DNA from: an uncultured Pseudomonadales bacterium
Lineage (GTDB): Bacteria > Pseudomonadota > Gammaproteobacteria > Pseudomonadales > Azotimanducaceae
DNA: 64,000 bases
Assembly (NCBI GenBank): GCA_958296165.1
Contig: OY282447.1
Span: forward strand, 3,534,001-3,598,000
Direction of reading: 5' to 3'
Shown here: piece after piece, positions 7,640 through 17,236 of the stretch
Numbering within the stretch: the first letter of the stretch is position 1
How the letters are laid out: every line of letters starts with the position of its first letter
Position numbers and translations under genes: made by a program
The notes under the pieces: generated by a model
Told to the model about the DNA's origin: nothing
Seen by the model: the letters and a program-made list of their open reading frames with translations, nothing else
Databases searched by the model: none

Positions 7640-9259
7640 GGGTGTGCGACAAATCGTAGGTCAGTGATCACTCGCGGCGTTCTTATGCGGCGAGTTGGGC
7701 GACGCGGCCGTCCCAGTAGTCGTCGAGCCAGCCGCCGAGCCAGGCGCAGCGCAGCCAGAGCACGGGATTGGCGCCGTCGACGCTCCAGCGCATGCCGGCG
7801 CATTTCATGCGGCGGCCGACGATGTTCTTGCAGCCCGCCTCGACGATCCCCGAACCGATCGGCAGGCCGGCGGCGAGGTGCTTGTCGTAGCGCATCCGGT
7901 CGCGCCGTTCGGCAAGGTAGCCGACCGCCCGGCGGCATTCCTCGACGTCGCCGCCGCGCCGCCGCAGGTCGGCCAGCACGTCGTCGAGGCGGCCCGCCTG
8001 GGCATTCCGCACAGCTTCTTCGCCCACGCCTCGGCCAGGTCGCCGGCGTCGTGGCGGGCCCGCGCCGCCGCCCAGAGGTATTCCGCGGCGTGGCAGGAGT
8101 CGACGATCCTGGCGGCGTCGGGGAACCAGTCGTCGAACAGCCGCCGGATCCATTCGGTGCCGTCGCCGACGCACACGTCCACGTCCTGCGGCGCGCAGCC
8201 CGCGGCCGCCAGTTCGCGCAGCAGCCGCCGCTCGAACGCCGACTCCTCGCCGGGCGTCTCCGCCGCGCTCTCGATGCCGCCGAACAGAACCGCCGCGCCC
8301 TCGACCATGCGCGGACGCCCCTCGTCGTCCGTCTCGGACACCCACAGAACGCCCACCTTCGCCTCGCGCGTGCCCGCCCGCGGCGAACCCGACGGCTTCG
8401 CGCCGTTCTTGCCGGCCCGGCCCGCCGTCTCCTTCGGCAGCGCCGGCACGCCCGTCCCGTCCAGCGCGCAGCACAGCTTCCGGCCCGGCTTCGACGCCTC
8501 GCTCGACAGCGAAACGCCGCCGGCGCCGACCGGCTCCTCCGACCGCCACGCCTCCAGATCCGCGCCCGCCGCCTGCGTCGCCCGCTCGATGCGCTTCGCG
8601 CCGAAGCGCAGTTCCGACAGCTCGCGCAGCAGCCCGTCCGCCTTCGCGTAGCTCGTCTCCAGACCCGCCCGGCTCGCCAGGCGCCGCGCCGTCGGCGTCA
8701 TCGATCCTTCGATGCCCAGCAGCCGCTGGCGCGGACGCCAGCTGCGACCGCACGACCGGCACGACCGCCGCGCCATCTCCATCGACACCCGGCCCAGCGC
8801 CGTGTCCACCGCCGCCCGCTCGCGCCGGCACAGCCGCGAAACGCCGCCGCAGCCCGGACACGGCCCCGGCTCCGCGTCGTCCTTCCCGTACGCCAGCCGC
8901 AGACCCCGCAGCGCCGATTCCAGCGCCGCCGTCCGCAGCCGCCGATCCAGCAGCGCCGCCGGCGCCGTCCCGGCATCCGAACACGAAAGCTCCGCCGCCG
9001 CGAAACGCGCCATCGCCGCGTCCAGTTCCCGGCGCGCCTCTTCGCGCTCCTCTTCGCGCTTGCGTTTCCCCTCCAACTCGTCGACAGTCCTCGTCGCCAT
9101 GGCCGGGCCTCCTTGCCCTTGGCTGCTTCGTAAACTCCAAGAGTAGCGAGGCCCGCCTTGGCTCTCCATCCCGTCAGCCGTCCCCAACGCGCCCATTCGC
9201 CAACCCATCGGCGACCCCGCGCTTCTGTGTTTCAACGACCTACGTTTTGTCGCACACCC
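7640..9259 (-). mobile_element. Complete ISKra4-type insertion sequence, about 1620 bp
   Basis: The ends are inverted repeats: GGGTGTGCGACAAA at 7640 and its complement ending at 9259. They match over 23 bases with one mismatch. A 9-bp target duplication flanks the element. One transposase gene on the minus strand fills it. The element sits 42 bases after the helicase stop, so it does not break that gene. Family assignment rests on the transposase: a Cys-pair zinc-finger region, then a DDE-type core with GDGTEWIRRL and SCHAAEYLW. Confidence 0.85.
7683..9100 (-). pseudogene. ISKra4-family transposase, read in two frames
   Basis: Starts at ATG 9100 with AGGAGG eight bases upstream. N-terminal coiled region, then CPGCGG and CRSCGRSWRPRQRLLG, a zinc ribbon typical of the family. 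The core has LCCALDGTGVPA, VCVGDGTEWIRRLF and VDSCHAAEYLW. Around 8010 the frame must move by -1: AEAWAKKLCGM in the first frame is continued by QAGRLDDVLADL and PIGSGIVEAGCKNIVGRRMK in the second, to the TAA at 7683. Either one base was lost or the shift is programmed. A remnant copy near 26.9 kb shows a shift of the same direction at nearly the same place. Confidence 0.8.
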
Positions 9260-9268
9260 GGTTTGACG
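9260..9268. repeat. Right copy of 9-bp target site duplication
   Basis: GGTTTGACG, identical to 7631-7639, directly outside the right end of the insertion sequence. Confidence 0.85.
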
Positions 9269-9286
9269 CGCCGTGCCACCGCCTAT

Positions 9287-9721
9287 CTACGCCAACTGCG
9301 TTCTGAAGGCAGTCGGTGTCAAGACGGGCACATCGAGAGTCCGGTCAAGTGCAAGCAGATCAATATCGCCGGTCACGAGGGCGTCGGCAGATGCCGAGAG
9401 GGTCAATTCCAGGAATATGCGGTCGGCTGGGTCGCGGCAATCTGGGACATCCACCGGTCCGCGAACGACCACGGCCTCGCACCAAGGCAAGTACTCTCCG
9501 AGCAAGTCTTCGCGTTCGGATTCGCTGAGCTGGAACTTCGGGTAGCCGAGCACCCGAACAAGCTCTGTTGCGGTCTGAGCGCTCGCGAGCGGGGTCGCAC
9601 GCCCAGACTGCCAAGCATCGACAAGCCACCCCATCGAACGATGGCCAAACAAGAGGGCGGAAACAAGGACATTGGTGTCCAGCACAACCCGCGGTCGGAT
9701 CAGTCGTGTCGCCTCGCCCAC
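9287..9721 (-). CDS. PIN-domain toxin (VapC-like ribonuclease)
   Basis: 144 residues. RVVLDTNVLVSALLF near residue 13 gives the first acidic residue of the PIN site, AQTATELVRVL the second (Glu), and DALVTGDIDLLAL near 118 the closing Asp residues. This is the COG1569-type 'putative toxin-antitoxin component, PIN family'. It should be a Mg-dependent endoribonuclease held inactive by the protein of the overlapping upstream gene. The start is GTG inside the antitoxin gene, overlapping by 22 bases. Confidence 0.85.
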   Translation of the reverse strand: MGEATRLIRPRVVLDTNVLVSALLFGHRSMGWLVDAWQSGRATPLASAQTATELVRVLGYPKFQLSESEREDLLGEYLPWCEAVVVRGPVDVPDCRDPADRIFLELTLSASADALVTGDIDLLALDRTLDVPVLTPTAFRTQLA

Positions 9722-9924
9722 GCCACCGCATCCTTCACGTCCTGTTCGGTGATGCCTAGCTCCGCCAGCTTCCGTCGTACCGCGTCCGCTCGGCTGAGCC
9801 TTAGGGGGACCAGCACGATCCGGCCGTTCTCCTCGCTCGCGCTGAAGCAGTCCACACCCGGGAACGACGCCAACAGCCTATCGGGCAGCGTGAGTTGTTT
9901 CGTTGCGGTCAGTTTCGCCAACAT
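9700..9924 (-). CDS. AbrB/SpoVT-like antitoxin
   Basis: 74 residues beginning MLAKLTATKQLTLPDRLLASFPG, the swapped-hairpin AbrB DNA-binding start, followed by a helical tail ending ELGITEQDVKDAVAWARRHD that should wrap the toxin. I prefer the ATG at 9924, preceded by GGAGG at good spacing; a GTG five codons earlier overlaps that site. It forms a VapBC-like pair with the PIN toxin gene and probably represses its own promoter. Confidence 0.8.
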   Translation of the reverse strand: MLAKLTATKQLTLPDRLLASFPGVDCFSASEENGRIVLVPLRLSRADAVRRKLAELGITEQDVKDAVAWARRHD

Positions 9925-10147
9925 CGTGGTGGCCTCCACGTCACAAGGCCGGTAGTGTAACCCCGACGGCGCTCAGCTGAGCCTAGGGGACCAGCAGATC
10001 CGAGCGATACCCGCTGTGCCACTCACACATGACGACCAAGGGCATCTTCCCGGGCTTGGGTCCAAATGCAGCTATCCCGGTTGTTCGGGTTGCGGCAGGA
10101 GCCGAAGTAGTATCGTACCTACCTAGGCTGAGAACACGAGACTGAAG

Positions 10148-10406
10148 GTGCCAGTTACGGCTATGACCGGCAGCGAGTTCAACCGAGATGTCAGCAAGGC
10201 CAAGCGGCAGGCGCGGCATGGCCCGGTAGTGATAACGAGTCGCGGTCGCGCCGCGCATGTGCTCCTTACGATGGAGGAGTACGTCGCCCTTGCGGAGCAG
10301 AACGCGAGGGACGTGAGGATAGTGGAGTTGCTGGCAATGCCAAGCCGCCGACATCGATTTCGACGCACCTCGGTTGGAGGCCGGGATGTATCGGCCCACC
10401 GTATGA
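10148..10406 (+). pseudogene. Phd/YefM-type antitoxin, frameshifted near its end
   Basis: The frame MTGSEFNRDVSKAKRQARHGPVVITSRGRAAHVLLTMEEYVAL is a typical Phd/YefM antitoxin N-terminus. After LLAMPS the frame runs into unrelated basic sequence, but with one C removed it continues AADIDFDAPRLEAGMYRPTV and stops at 10404-10406, the usual toxin-binding tail. One extra base has thus broken it. No toxin gene follows, so the module is a relic. Confidence 0.7.
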
Positions 10407-10449
10407 GATCGAGCGCTGCGCTGCAGGGCGGCCCGGGTTGGTCCTCAAC

Positions 10450-12888
10450 ATGTTAAGAAGCCACCTCATTGTGAGCGTTCGCGCGTTGCTGCGCGAACCG
10501 TCCTACGCGTTGACTAACGTCTTAGGCCTCGCCCTGGGTCTCGCTTCGTTCCTCATGCTTGCACTCTATCTGGAGTTCGAGCTCGGCTATGACAGGCATT
10601 ACCGCGACCACCAGAACATCTATCGAGTTGCCACGGAGGTCACCACCGGAGGCGATGTTGAATTGCTGGCCGTAACCAGCAGACCGTTGGGCGCGTTGTT
10701 GAAAGACAGCTACCCGGAGGTCGTGGACTTCGTTCGCATAGAACGCAGTTCCTTCAAGAGGCAGGTACTGCGCAATGGCGAGACGGCGATGTATTGGGAC
10801 GACGTACTGCTCGCCGATCCCAACATCTTCCAAGTGTTTTCGCATCGTGTGATTTACGGCGACCCGGAGTCCGCACTGGTCGATCCCTTGTCCATCGCCA
10901 TCAGCGACCGAGTCGCCAGAGCCTACTTCGGTAGCCGGAACCCTATCGGCGAGACACTCGAAGCGGAGACTGCCGCGTACAGGATTTCGCTTGTTTTCGA
11001 GGAACTCCCCGCGAACTCGCACATGCGGTACGACGTATTGCTTTCGTACAACAGAATCGCCGCCTTCGCCTCCCCCGATCCACCCCCAATCACAGAGCAG
11101 TTGTGGTCGTCGCCGCCGAACTACACGTATGTCGTGATGGCGCAGAGATACGATCCAGGCGACTTCGCCGCGGTGTCGAGCCAATTCTACGATCAGTTCA
11201 TGGCAGGCACGAACGAGCACGATGACCGGTCGATGCGCTTCTACCTCGAACCATTGGCAGATATTCATCACTGCTCCGAGACGCAATACGATTGGCCTTC
11301 AGGCAACCGCTACCATGTGTTGGCCTTTGCGACGGTCGCGTTCCTCGTGCTCTGCGTGGCGTGCATAAACTACGTGAACCTCGCTACAGCCCGTTCTAGC
11401 GGGCTCGCGCAAGAGATCGGAATGCGCAAGCTTCTCGGTGCTCGTCAGACTTATGTGCTCGCGCAGTACCTCGTCGAGTCCATCCTGCTCGCTTCCGTCT
11501 CCGGCGTTGTGGCTTTCCTGCTGGTGTGCGCATTCTTGGCCTCGGGACAAGCCGAAGCGATGTTGGGGATCAACGTCGGCCTTTCGGCACTGTTTAGGGT
11601 GCCAGTGTTGGCCTCGCTGATCCTAGTCGTTGGACTCGTGGGCGTGCTGTCTGGCCTCTATCCCGCCACGGTCTTGTCGAGCATGTCGCCGGCCAACGCC
11701 ATACGGCCGGTCACTCGAACTGGCATGGACAAGGGCGGGGCATTCCGTAAGGCGCTCGTGTTCGGTCAAGTGGCGATCTCCGTGGCCGTAATCACCACTA
11801 CGGTCATGATGGTGAGGCAAATGCATTTCGTTCATGGCATGCCTTTGGGATTCGAGCGCGAGAATCGGCTTGTCGTCCGGTTGCATGGCGCAGATACGAT
11901 TGAGAAAGTTGGGCTGTTCAAGAACGAACTGGGGTCACTGCCGGGTGTCCTCGGAGTGGCCACGGCGAGTTCGCTGCCCGGCGAGTCAACCGCATCCAAT
12001 CCATTCGAGGTGGAGACCGTATCGGGCGTTTTCGAGTCGCACCTCTTCAACCGCGTTGGCGTGGATGCCGACTTCTTCGATGTGCTCGGCGTTCGCATTG
12101 TCGAAGGACGGAACTTCGGCCCCGTCACCACCACTGAGGAGACGGTGCTGGTCAATCAAGCGACCGTGGACGCGATGGGATGGACGAACGCGATTGGGAA
12201 ACGGATCAACTTCTACGAGAACCGAGCGGTAGTCGTAGGAGTCGTCGAGGATTTCCATTTTCAGTCGGCCCATCGGAAAGTCTCGCCACTGCTCATCCAC
12301 ATGGTCAGAAGCGATTACCGAGGCGAGGCGGACCTGTGGCGTGCCGTAGCCAACCAGGCGATGGTCATCAATGTGTTGTCGGACGGCGCCTCCGGTCTCC
12401 TGCGCTACCTTCAGGCGAACTGGCACACGTTCGACCCGAAGCATCCGCTGGAGTACGAGTTCCTAGACGCCGGGCTCCGTGCCGTATACAGCGACGAGGA
12501 TGCCCAGACACGGTTGGTCGGCATTTTCGCGGCGTCGTGCGTCCTGCTGTCGTGCCTTGGCTTGCTTGGGCTGGTGGCTTATACGGCTGAGCGCAGGGCG
12601 GCGGAGATCAACATTCGAAAAGTGATCGGCGCGTCTACGGCTCGGATCGTTACCCTATTGATCGCAGACATCAGTTGGATCGTGCTGGCGGCGACCATGC
12701 TTGGAGGCGCTGTGGCGTATTGGGCCATTTCTTGGTGGCTGGAATCATTCGAGTACCGTATCCCCTTGCACGCTTACGTGTTTGTTGCCGCGGCCGCGTT
12801 TCCGGCCGCGTTGGCCTATGTCACGGTCACGATCCAAGTGCATCGAGCCGTGACGTCCAAGATGGCATCCGTCATGCGACCCGGCTGA
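10450..12888 (+). CDS. FtsX/MacB-like ABC transporter permease
   Basis: 812 residues with two FtsX-type halves. A first membrane helix (ALTNVLGLALGLASFLMLALY) is followed by a MacB-type periplasmic domain to about 285. Three helices with EIGMRKLLGARQTYVLAQYL follow to about 430, then a second periplasmic part and three C-terminal helices with AEINIRKVIGASTARIVTLL. The repeated 'RK(L/V)(L/I)GA' loops contact the ATPase. It has no ATPase of its own and would pair with the LolD/MacB-like ATPase and the adaptor encoded on the other strand. Start chosen at ATG rather than an upstream TTG. Substrate unknown. Confidence 0.85.
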   Translation: MLRSHLIVSVRALLREPSYALTNVLGLALGLASFLMLALYLEFELGYDRHYRDHQNIYRVATEVTTGGDVELLAVTSRPLGALLKDSYPEVVDFVRIERSSFKRQVLRNGETAMYWDDVLLADPNIFQVFSHRVIYGDPESALVDPLSIAISDRVARAYFGSRNPIGETLEAETAAYRISLVFEELPANSHMRYDVLLSYNRIAAFASPDPPPITEQLWSSPPNYTYVVMAQRYDPGDFAAVSSQFYDQFMAGTNEHDDRSMRFYLEPLADIHHCSETQYDWPSGNRYHVLAFATVAFLVLCVACINYVNLATARSSGLAQEIGMRKLLGARQTYVLAQYLVESILLASVSGVVAFLLVCAFLASGQAEAMLGINVGLSALFRVPVLASLILVVGLVGVLSGLYPATVLSSMSPANAIRPVTRTGMDKGGAFRKALVFGQVAISVAVITTTVMMVRQMHFVHGMPLGFERENRLVVRLHGADTIEKVGLFKNELGSLPGVLGVATASSLPGESTASNPFEVETVSGVFESHLFNRVGVDADFFDVLGVRIVEGRNFGPVTTTEETVLVNQATVDAMGWTNAIGKRINFYENRAVVVGVVEDFHFQSAHRKVSPLLIHMVRSDYRGEADLWRAVANQAMVINVLSDGASGLLRYLQANWHTFDPKHPLEYEFLDAGLRAVYSDEDAQTRLVGIFAASCVLLSCLGLLGLVAYTAERRAAEINIRKVIGASTARIVTLLIADISWIVLAATMLGGAVAYWAISWWLESFEYRIPLHAYVFVAAAAFPAALAYVTVTIQVHRAVTSKMASVMRPG

Positions 12889-12908
12889 CACGCGTGCGAC
12901 CGGCTACG

Positions 12909-14684
12909 CTACCGCACATCCTCCATGATGGCCCTTACGATAGAGCACGACTCTCGAAGCTCTGCTGGCGTACCACAACCCACGATCCGGCCTTCTTCCA
13001 GCGCCACGATCTGATCGGCCCTTTCGAGCACTTGAGGGCGATGGGAGACGATCAGGAACGTCTCATCACCGGACCTTTGACGACCGCCTATCGTCCGCAG
13101 GATCTCGGCCTCCGTTTCGTGATCCAGCGCGTTCGATAGGTCGTCTATCGCATTCAGCTGGCAGTTCCGAATGAACATCCGCGCAACGCTAACGCGCTGA
13201 ACTTGGCCACCGGACAACCGTGCGCCGCGCGGCCCCACCAACGTCTCAACGCCGTTTTCGAGTTGCGCGATGTCGGGCAGCAATGACGCGCTCCGCAGCG
13301 CCTCGTGTACCGCTGCGTCGTCTGCGGTCCAGCCGAGCAACACGTTGTCGCGGAGAGATTCGGAAAACAACGCCGGCGTTTGCGGCCGGTAGGCAACTCG
13401 TGGCGGCGTCATGAATCGCGATGGGGCCGCCACCTTTATTCCATTCCAATAGATGTCGCCCTCCGCCGCTTGGCGCAATCCCAACACCACCTCAAGGAGA
13501 GTCGACTTGCCGGCCCCAACAGGCCCGGTAATCACCGTCAACGACCCTCTCGCCACCGTGAAGGACACGTCGGTTATTCCAGGTACGCGTACAAGGCCGT
13601 CGCCGGCTGTCGCCTGGTGGCGAAAGCTCAGATTTCGCACTTCCAGAAGCTCCAGCCGATCTTCATCGACCAAGCGCGGATTCGCGATCACCGGCAGTGG
13701 CCCCGTCAAGTGCGTAGGCCGATCGCGGACGAGGGAAGTGATCGGTTCAGGGTCGATTGTCTCCTTCAATCGCGCAATGGCCTTTTCGCTGACCTTCCGT
13801 TGACTCAAGAGACGGCCGAGTCGGCGCGGCAGGTCGAGCATCCAATCCAGATAGGTTGAGAACAGGATGAAGTCGCCAACCGAGAAACGGCCGTCCAGCA
13901 TGGCGCCGGCGCCAATGAGTAGGACCAATCCCTTGCCCCCGTAGATGCTGGCCTCCGAGATCGCTTCGATCCAAGCAACCGAGGATCGGCTGCGCACCTC
14001 CGCTTCACCTCTGTGCGCGTTTAGCGTCGTCAGGCGGCGCAGCGCGTCTTCCTCGGCGTCGAAGACCTTCACCGTTGTCACGCCGGCGAACAGATCGCCT
14101 ATGGTTTTCGTGACAGCGACCGTAGCGTCCCGCGCACGGCCAACCAAATCCGGCAGCCGAGCGCGTTTCCAATGCGTGAACACCACCACCGCGGCCAGCG
14201 GCACGAAGGTCACAATCGTGACGGTCGCATCGATTGCGAGCATGATGGCAAACGCAACGACAACGAACACGCCTTCTCCAACTATCCGATACCACTCGTT
14301 GACGATGTCCACGAACAGGGGAACGTCGTCGCGAACGTGCCCTAAGAGCGCGATCGGCGTCTGCTGGTTCTTTGATCTTCCGGATTCGTCCATCACCCAC
14401 TGGACGAGATTCGTGCGTACAAGCGCCTCCATATGCGGTTCGACGGTATGGTGAAGCCAAATCCAGAGCACTGCCGTGGCCGGTTGGAGGACCCTGAGGG
14501 CTGCCAATGCAACGAACAGAAGTACAACGTGCTGAATCTCGCTCTTGAATTGCAGCCCGTCGAAGATTCCTTGCTGGACGATTCCTGTCACGATCGGAAG
14601 GCACGACAGCGCAATCCACACGAAGAGCGTAATCGCCAACGTGGCAGGTGCGTGCCGGATCAGCTTCCATACCAAGGTGCGCAT
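12909..14684 (-). CDS. ABC exporter half, degenerate-ATPase subunit
   Basis: 591 residues: six-helix exporter domain to about 330, then a nucleotide-binding domain with Walker A GPVGAGKST (about 388-396), canonical signature LSGGQ (about 491) and Walker B ending NAIDDLSNALD. The second Asp stands where the catalytic Glu normally is; the switch His is kept (IVSHRPQ). Loss of the Glu in one subunit is the mark of heterodimeric exporters such as TM287/288 and TmrAB. Start ATG with GGAG eight bases upstream, five bases after the partner's stop. Convergent with the FtsX permease gene. Confidence 0.85.
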   Translation of the reverse strand: MRTLVWKLIRHAPATLAITLFVWIALSCLPIVTGIVQQGIFDGLQFKSEIQHVVLLFVALAALRVLQPATAVLWIWLHHTVEPHMEALVRTNLVQWVMDESGRSKNQQTPIALLGHVRDDVPLFVDIVNEWYRIVGEGVFVVVAFAIMLAIDATVTIVTFVPLAAVVVFTHWKRARLPDLVGRARDATVAVTKTIGDLFAGVTTVKVFDAEEDALRRLTTLNAHRGEAEVRSRSSVAWIEAISEASIYGGKGLVLLIGAGAMLDGRFSVGDFILFSTYLDWMLDLPRRLGRLLSQRKVSEKAIARLKETIDPEPITSLVRDRPTHLTGPLPVIANPRLVDEDRLELLEVRNLSFRHQATAGDGLVRVPGITDVSFTVARGSLTVITGPVGAGKSTLLEVVLGLRQAAEGDIYWNGIKVAAPSRFMTPPRVAYRPQTPALFSESLRDNVLLGWTADDAAVHEALRSASLLPDIAQLENGVETLVGPRGARLSGGQVQRVSVARMFIRNCQLNAIDDLSNALDHETEAEILRTIGGRQRSGDETFLIVSHRPQVLERADQIVALEEGRIVGCGTPAELRESCSIVRAIMEDVR

Positions 14685-14689
14685 CTGGG

Positions 14690-16504
14690 CTACTCCGCGA
14701 CGAGCTGAAGCTCCCCCCGCGCCAAGAGGCCCGCAAATCGCGATGACGAATCAGCCACCAGAACCTGGCGTTCTCCGATCTCGACGACCCTTCCCCGGTC
14801 AAGTACGAGTATCCGATCTACCCGCTCCAACGTGGAAAGTCGGTGTGCCGCAATCACGCATGTCCGGTTTTCGAGCAGGCTTGCCAACGCGTCGTCGAAT
14901 GCGCGTTCGGTAACCGGATCAAGGCGCGAGGTCGGTTCGTCGAGGATCAGCAGACCCGGATCGACCAGGAATGCACGGGCGACGCCTAAGAGCTGGGCCT
15001 CGCCCGCCGACATGCCTTCGCCGCCGGACGAGAGCAGTGTGTCCAATCCTTCGCTTTGTCGGCGATACCAGGACAGCAGCCCAACTTGGCGCAAGGCTTC
15101 GAGAATGCTCTCGTCCGAGATCGCGGGGTTGAACACGGCGATGTTGTCGCGCAGCGTAGCGTCGAAAAGATGGACGTCCTGGGTAATCACGCTCACCCGG
15201 CGGCGCAACTCCTGCGTTGTTGCCTGCCGGATGTCCCGCCCGTCGAACCGTATGCACCCCGTGGTGGGGTCGTACAGTCTCAACAACAGTCGTGCGAGGG
15301 TGCTTTTCCCCGCACCCGTTCGCCCAACCACCCCCAGGATCTCGCCCGGTGCGAGTTCGAAGCCCACGTTGTGCAAACTTGGCGGGGGCGTCTCGTCCGA
15401 GGTGCTGGAGTCGCTAGCCCGCGGGTATGTAAAGGAAATCCCGTCGCATTCCACTCGAAGCGGGCCAGATCCCCACGCCGCGCCATGGCCACCGGCTACC
15501 GTCGGTTCGCGAGCCAGCAGTTGGCGCACACGGCCGAGGGCGGCCGTGGAGCGCTGGAAGTCGTCTACTTCCCGGATGATCGCGCCCAACGGTGCGAAGA
15601 CCATCGCGCCGTACATCGAGACCATTACCACGCTGCCCAACGAGATCGAGCCACCCAGATAGAGCGTCGCTGCGACGGCAAGCGCCGCCACCGTCCCCAG
15701 CGCGACGACAAGGGCGCCGGAGTGTTGTACGACGACGCCAAACGTCGCAGCAGCGCGAGTGGTCAGGTAGTTCTCGCGGAGACGCTCCGCAAATTTGCGC
15801 ATCACATAATCTCGGGCACCGTTCGCGCGCAGATCCCGAACTCCCCCGAACCGCTCCTCGATCTCGTTGTAGAGAACGGCGTTGGATTCGAGAGACCTCC
15901 CCCACCGGGGCGATGCGGAGTCCTTGAGATACACCAAGAGACCCAGCGCCAGTCCGCTAGCCATCACGAAAGCCGTCGCAAGGCGCCAGTCCACGAGCGT
16001 GACGACAACAAGAAGACAGGCGAGCAGCACGACGTTGCCGACGATCTGCGTGAAGAACTCGGCGAAGAAGTGGTTGAGCCTGCGGACGTCGCCGTCGACC
16101 CGTTCGACCATCGTGCCCGGCCCATGCTCGTGGTGAAAAGCGAGGTCGAGTCCCAGACAATGCCGAACCACATCCGTCCGCAATCGATTCGTGGCGCGCC
16201 AGGCGATGTGTGCGCCGAGATGTGTAGTTGCCACTTTGAGCAGCTGCCCGGAGACTCCGGCCACAAGGAACGCCCCGGCGAGAAGGAGTAGTGGCTGCAT
16301 TGGCCGAGTTTGGTCCAACGCCGGCTGAGTTGCCTCGTCAATGAACTGAGCGGCGAGAAACGGCGCCAGCAGGGCCACGGCGATGTTGCCTGCGAGCATG
16401 GATGCAAGCAGGGCGAACAGGCCGCGATCATCGCGCAGATAGCGTATGAGAACGTCGGCGTAGTCGCGCAGGGCGAGCCGCGTGGGGCTGGTTGCGTCAC
16501 TCAT
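14690..16504 (-). CDS. ABC exporter half, consensus Walker B subunit
   Basis: 604 residues with six membrane helices and an ATPase domain: Walker A GRTGAGKST (about 398), Walker B LLILDEPTSRLD with the catalytic Glu (about 516), and His in IAAHRLSTL. Its signature is degenerate, MSAGE instead of LSGGQ. This complements the neighbouring subunit: one composite site would be fully competent (this Glu plus the other subunit's LSGGQ), the other degenerate. The two genes therefore very likely encode a heterodimeric exporter of lipid, peptide or drug. They follow the MacAB-like genes in the same direction. Confidence 0.87.
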   Translation of the reverse strand: MSDATSPTRLALRDYADVLIRYLRDDRGLFALLASMLAGNIAVALLAPFLAAQFIDEATQPALDQTRPMQPLLLLAGAFLVAGVSGQLLKVATTHLGAHIAWRATNRLRTDVVRHCLGLDLAFHHEHGPGTMVERVDGDVRRLNHFFAEFFTQIVGNVVLLACLLVVVTLVDWRLATAFVMASGLALGLLVYLKDSASPRWGRSLESNAVLYNEIEERFGGVRDLRANGARDYVMRKFAERLRENYLTTRAAATFGVVVQHSGALVVALGTVAALAVAATLYLGGSISLGSVVMVSMYGAMVFAPLGAIIREVDDFQRSTAALGRVRQLLAREPTVAGGHGAAWGSGPLRVECDGISFTYPRASDSSTSDETPPPSLHNVGFELAPGEILGVVGRTGAGKSTLARLLLRLYDPTTGCIRFDGRDIRQATTQELRRRVSVITQDVHLFDATLRDNIAVFNPAISDESILEALRQVGLLSWYRRQSEGLDTLLSSGGEGMSAGEAQLLGVARAFLVDPGLLILDEPTSRLDPVTERAFDDALASLLENRTCVIAAHRLSTLERVDRILVLDRGRVVEIGERQVLVADSSSRFAGLLARGELQLVAE

Positions 16505-16573
16505 CCGCCGCTACGCCTCTTTCGCCCATCCTCGAAGTACCGCCTTGACCATTTTCGTCGCTCTCGAGAGAAG

Positions 16574-17236
16574 TCAGACGTTCCTGCCGTCCAGCATTTG
16601 CACAACCCGATCGCCTTGACGTGCCAGTTGCTGCGAGTGCGTCACCATGACGACCGTGGCGCCGGACCCTTTGAGATCGAGCAGCAGTTGCAGGACGTCT
16701 CTGCCGTTTTCGCTGTCGAGATTCCCCGTCGGTTCGTCCGCCAAGAGCAACGCAGGGTCGTTGACCAGTGCGCGTGCTATGGCGACGCGTTGCTGCTGGC
16801 CGCCGGACAACTGCTTCGGAAAGTGATTGATCCGATGCCCCATGTGTACCTTCGCAAGCATCTCTTCCACCGCAAGCCGCCGCTCGTTTGCCGACCGATC
16901 GCGTGCGTACACAAGCGGTAGCTCGACGTTTTCGTAGACGGTCAAGTTGTCGATGAGGTTGTAGCTTTGGAACACGAACCCGATCCGGTCTCGTCGCACC
17001 GCGGCGCGCCGACGCTCGCTCAAGCGCGTTACGTCTTGGCCCTCCAAGCAATACCGACCGCCGTCAGCCCCCTCGATCATCCCCAGAATGCTAAGCAGCG
17101 TCGATTTCCCGCAACCGGAGGGGCCCATGATGGATACGAACTCACCAAGTCCAATGGAGAGGTCGAGGCCGTCTAGAGCGGCAGTCTCCACTTCCGCCGT
17201 TCGATAGACTTTGGTTATGCCGTTTATCTCTATCAC
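16574..17236 (-). CDS. MacB/LolD-like ABC ATPase
   Basis: 220 residues, a stand-alone ATPase: Walker A GPSGCGKST, Q-loop FVFQSYNLIDNLTVYENVELPL, signature LSGGQQQRVAIARAL, Walker B LLLADEPTGNLD, and H-loop MVTHSQQLA. The QSYNL...VYENVELPL segment is diagnostic of the MacB/LolD/FtsE group that drives FtsX-type permeases. The GTG start overlaps the adaptor stop by four bases. Its permease is probably the FtsX gene on the opposite strand at 10.4-12.9 kb. Confidence 0.9.
   Translation of the reverse strand: MIEINGITKVYRTAEVETAALDGLDLSIGLGEFVSIMGPSGCGKSTLLSILGMIEGADGGRYCLEGQDVTRLSERRRAAVRRDRIGFVFQSYNLIDNLTVYENVELPLVYARDRSANERRLAVEEMLAKVHMGHRINHFPKQLSGGQQQRVAIARALVNDPALLLADEPTGNLDSENGRDVLQLLLDLKGSGATVVMVTHSQQLARQGDRVVQMLDGRNV

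Noticed and set aside
7601-9133. A 510-codon rightward frame across the insertion sequence
   Set aside because: It is antisense to the transposase and consists mostly of Arg, Pro and Ala.
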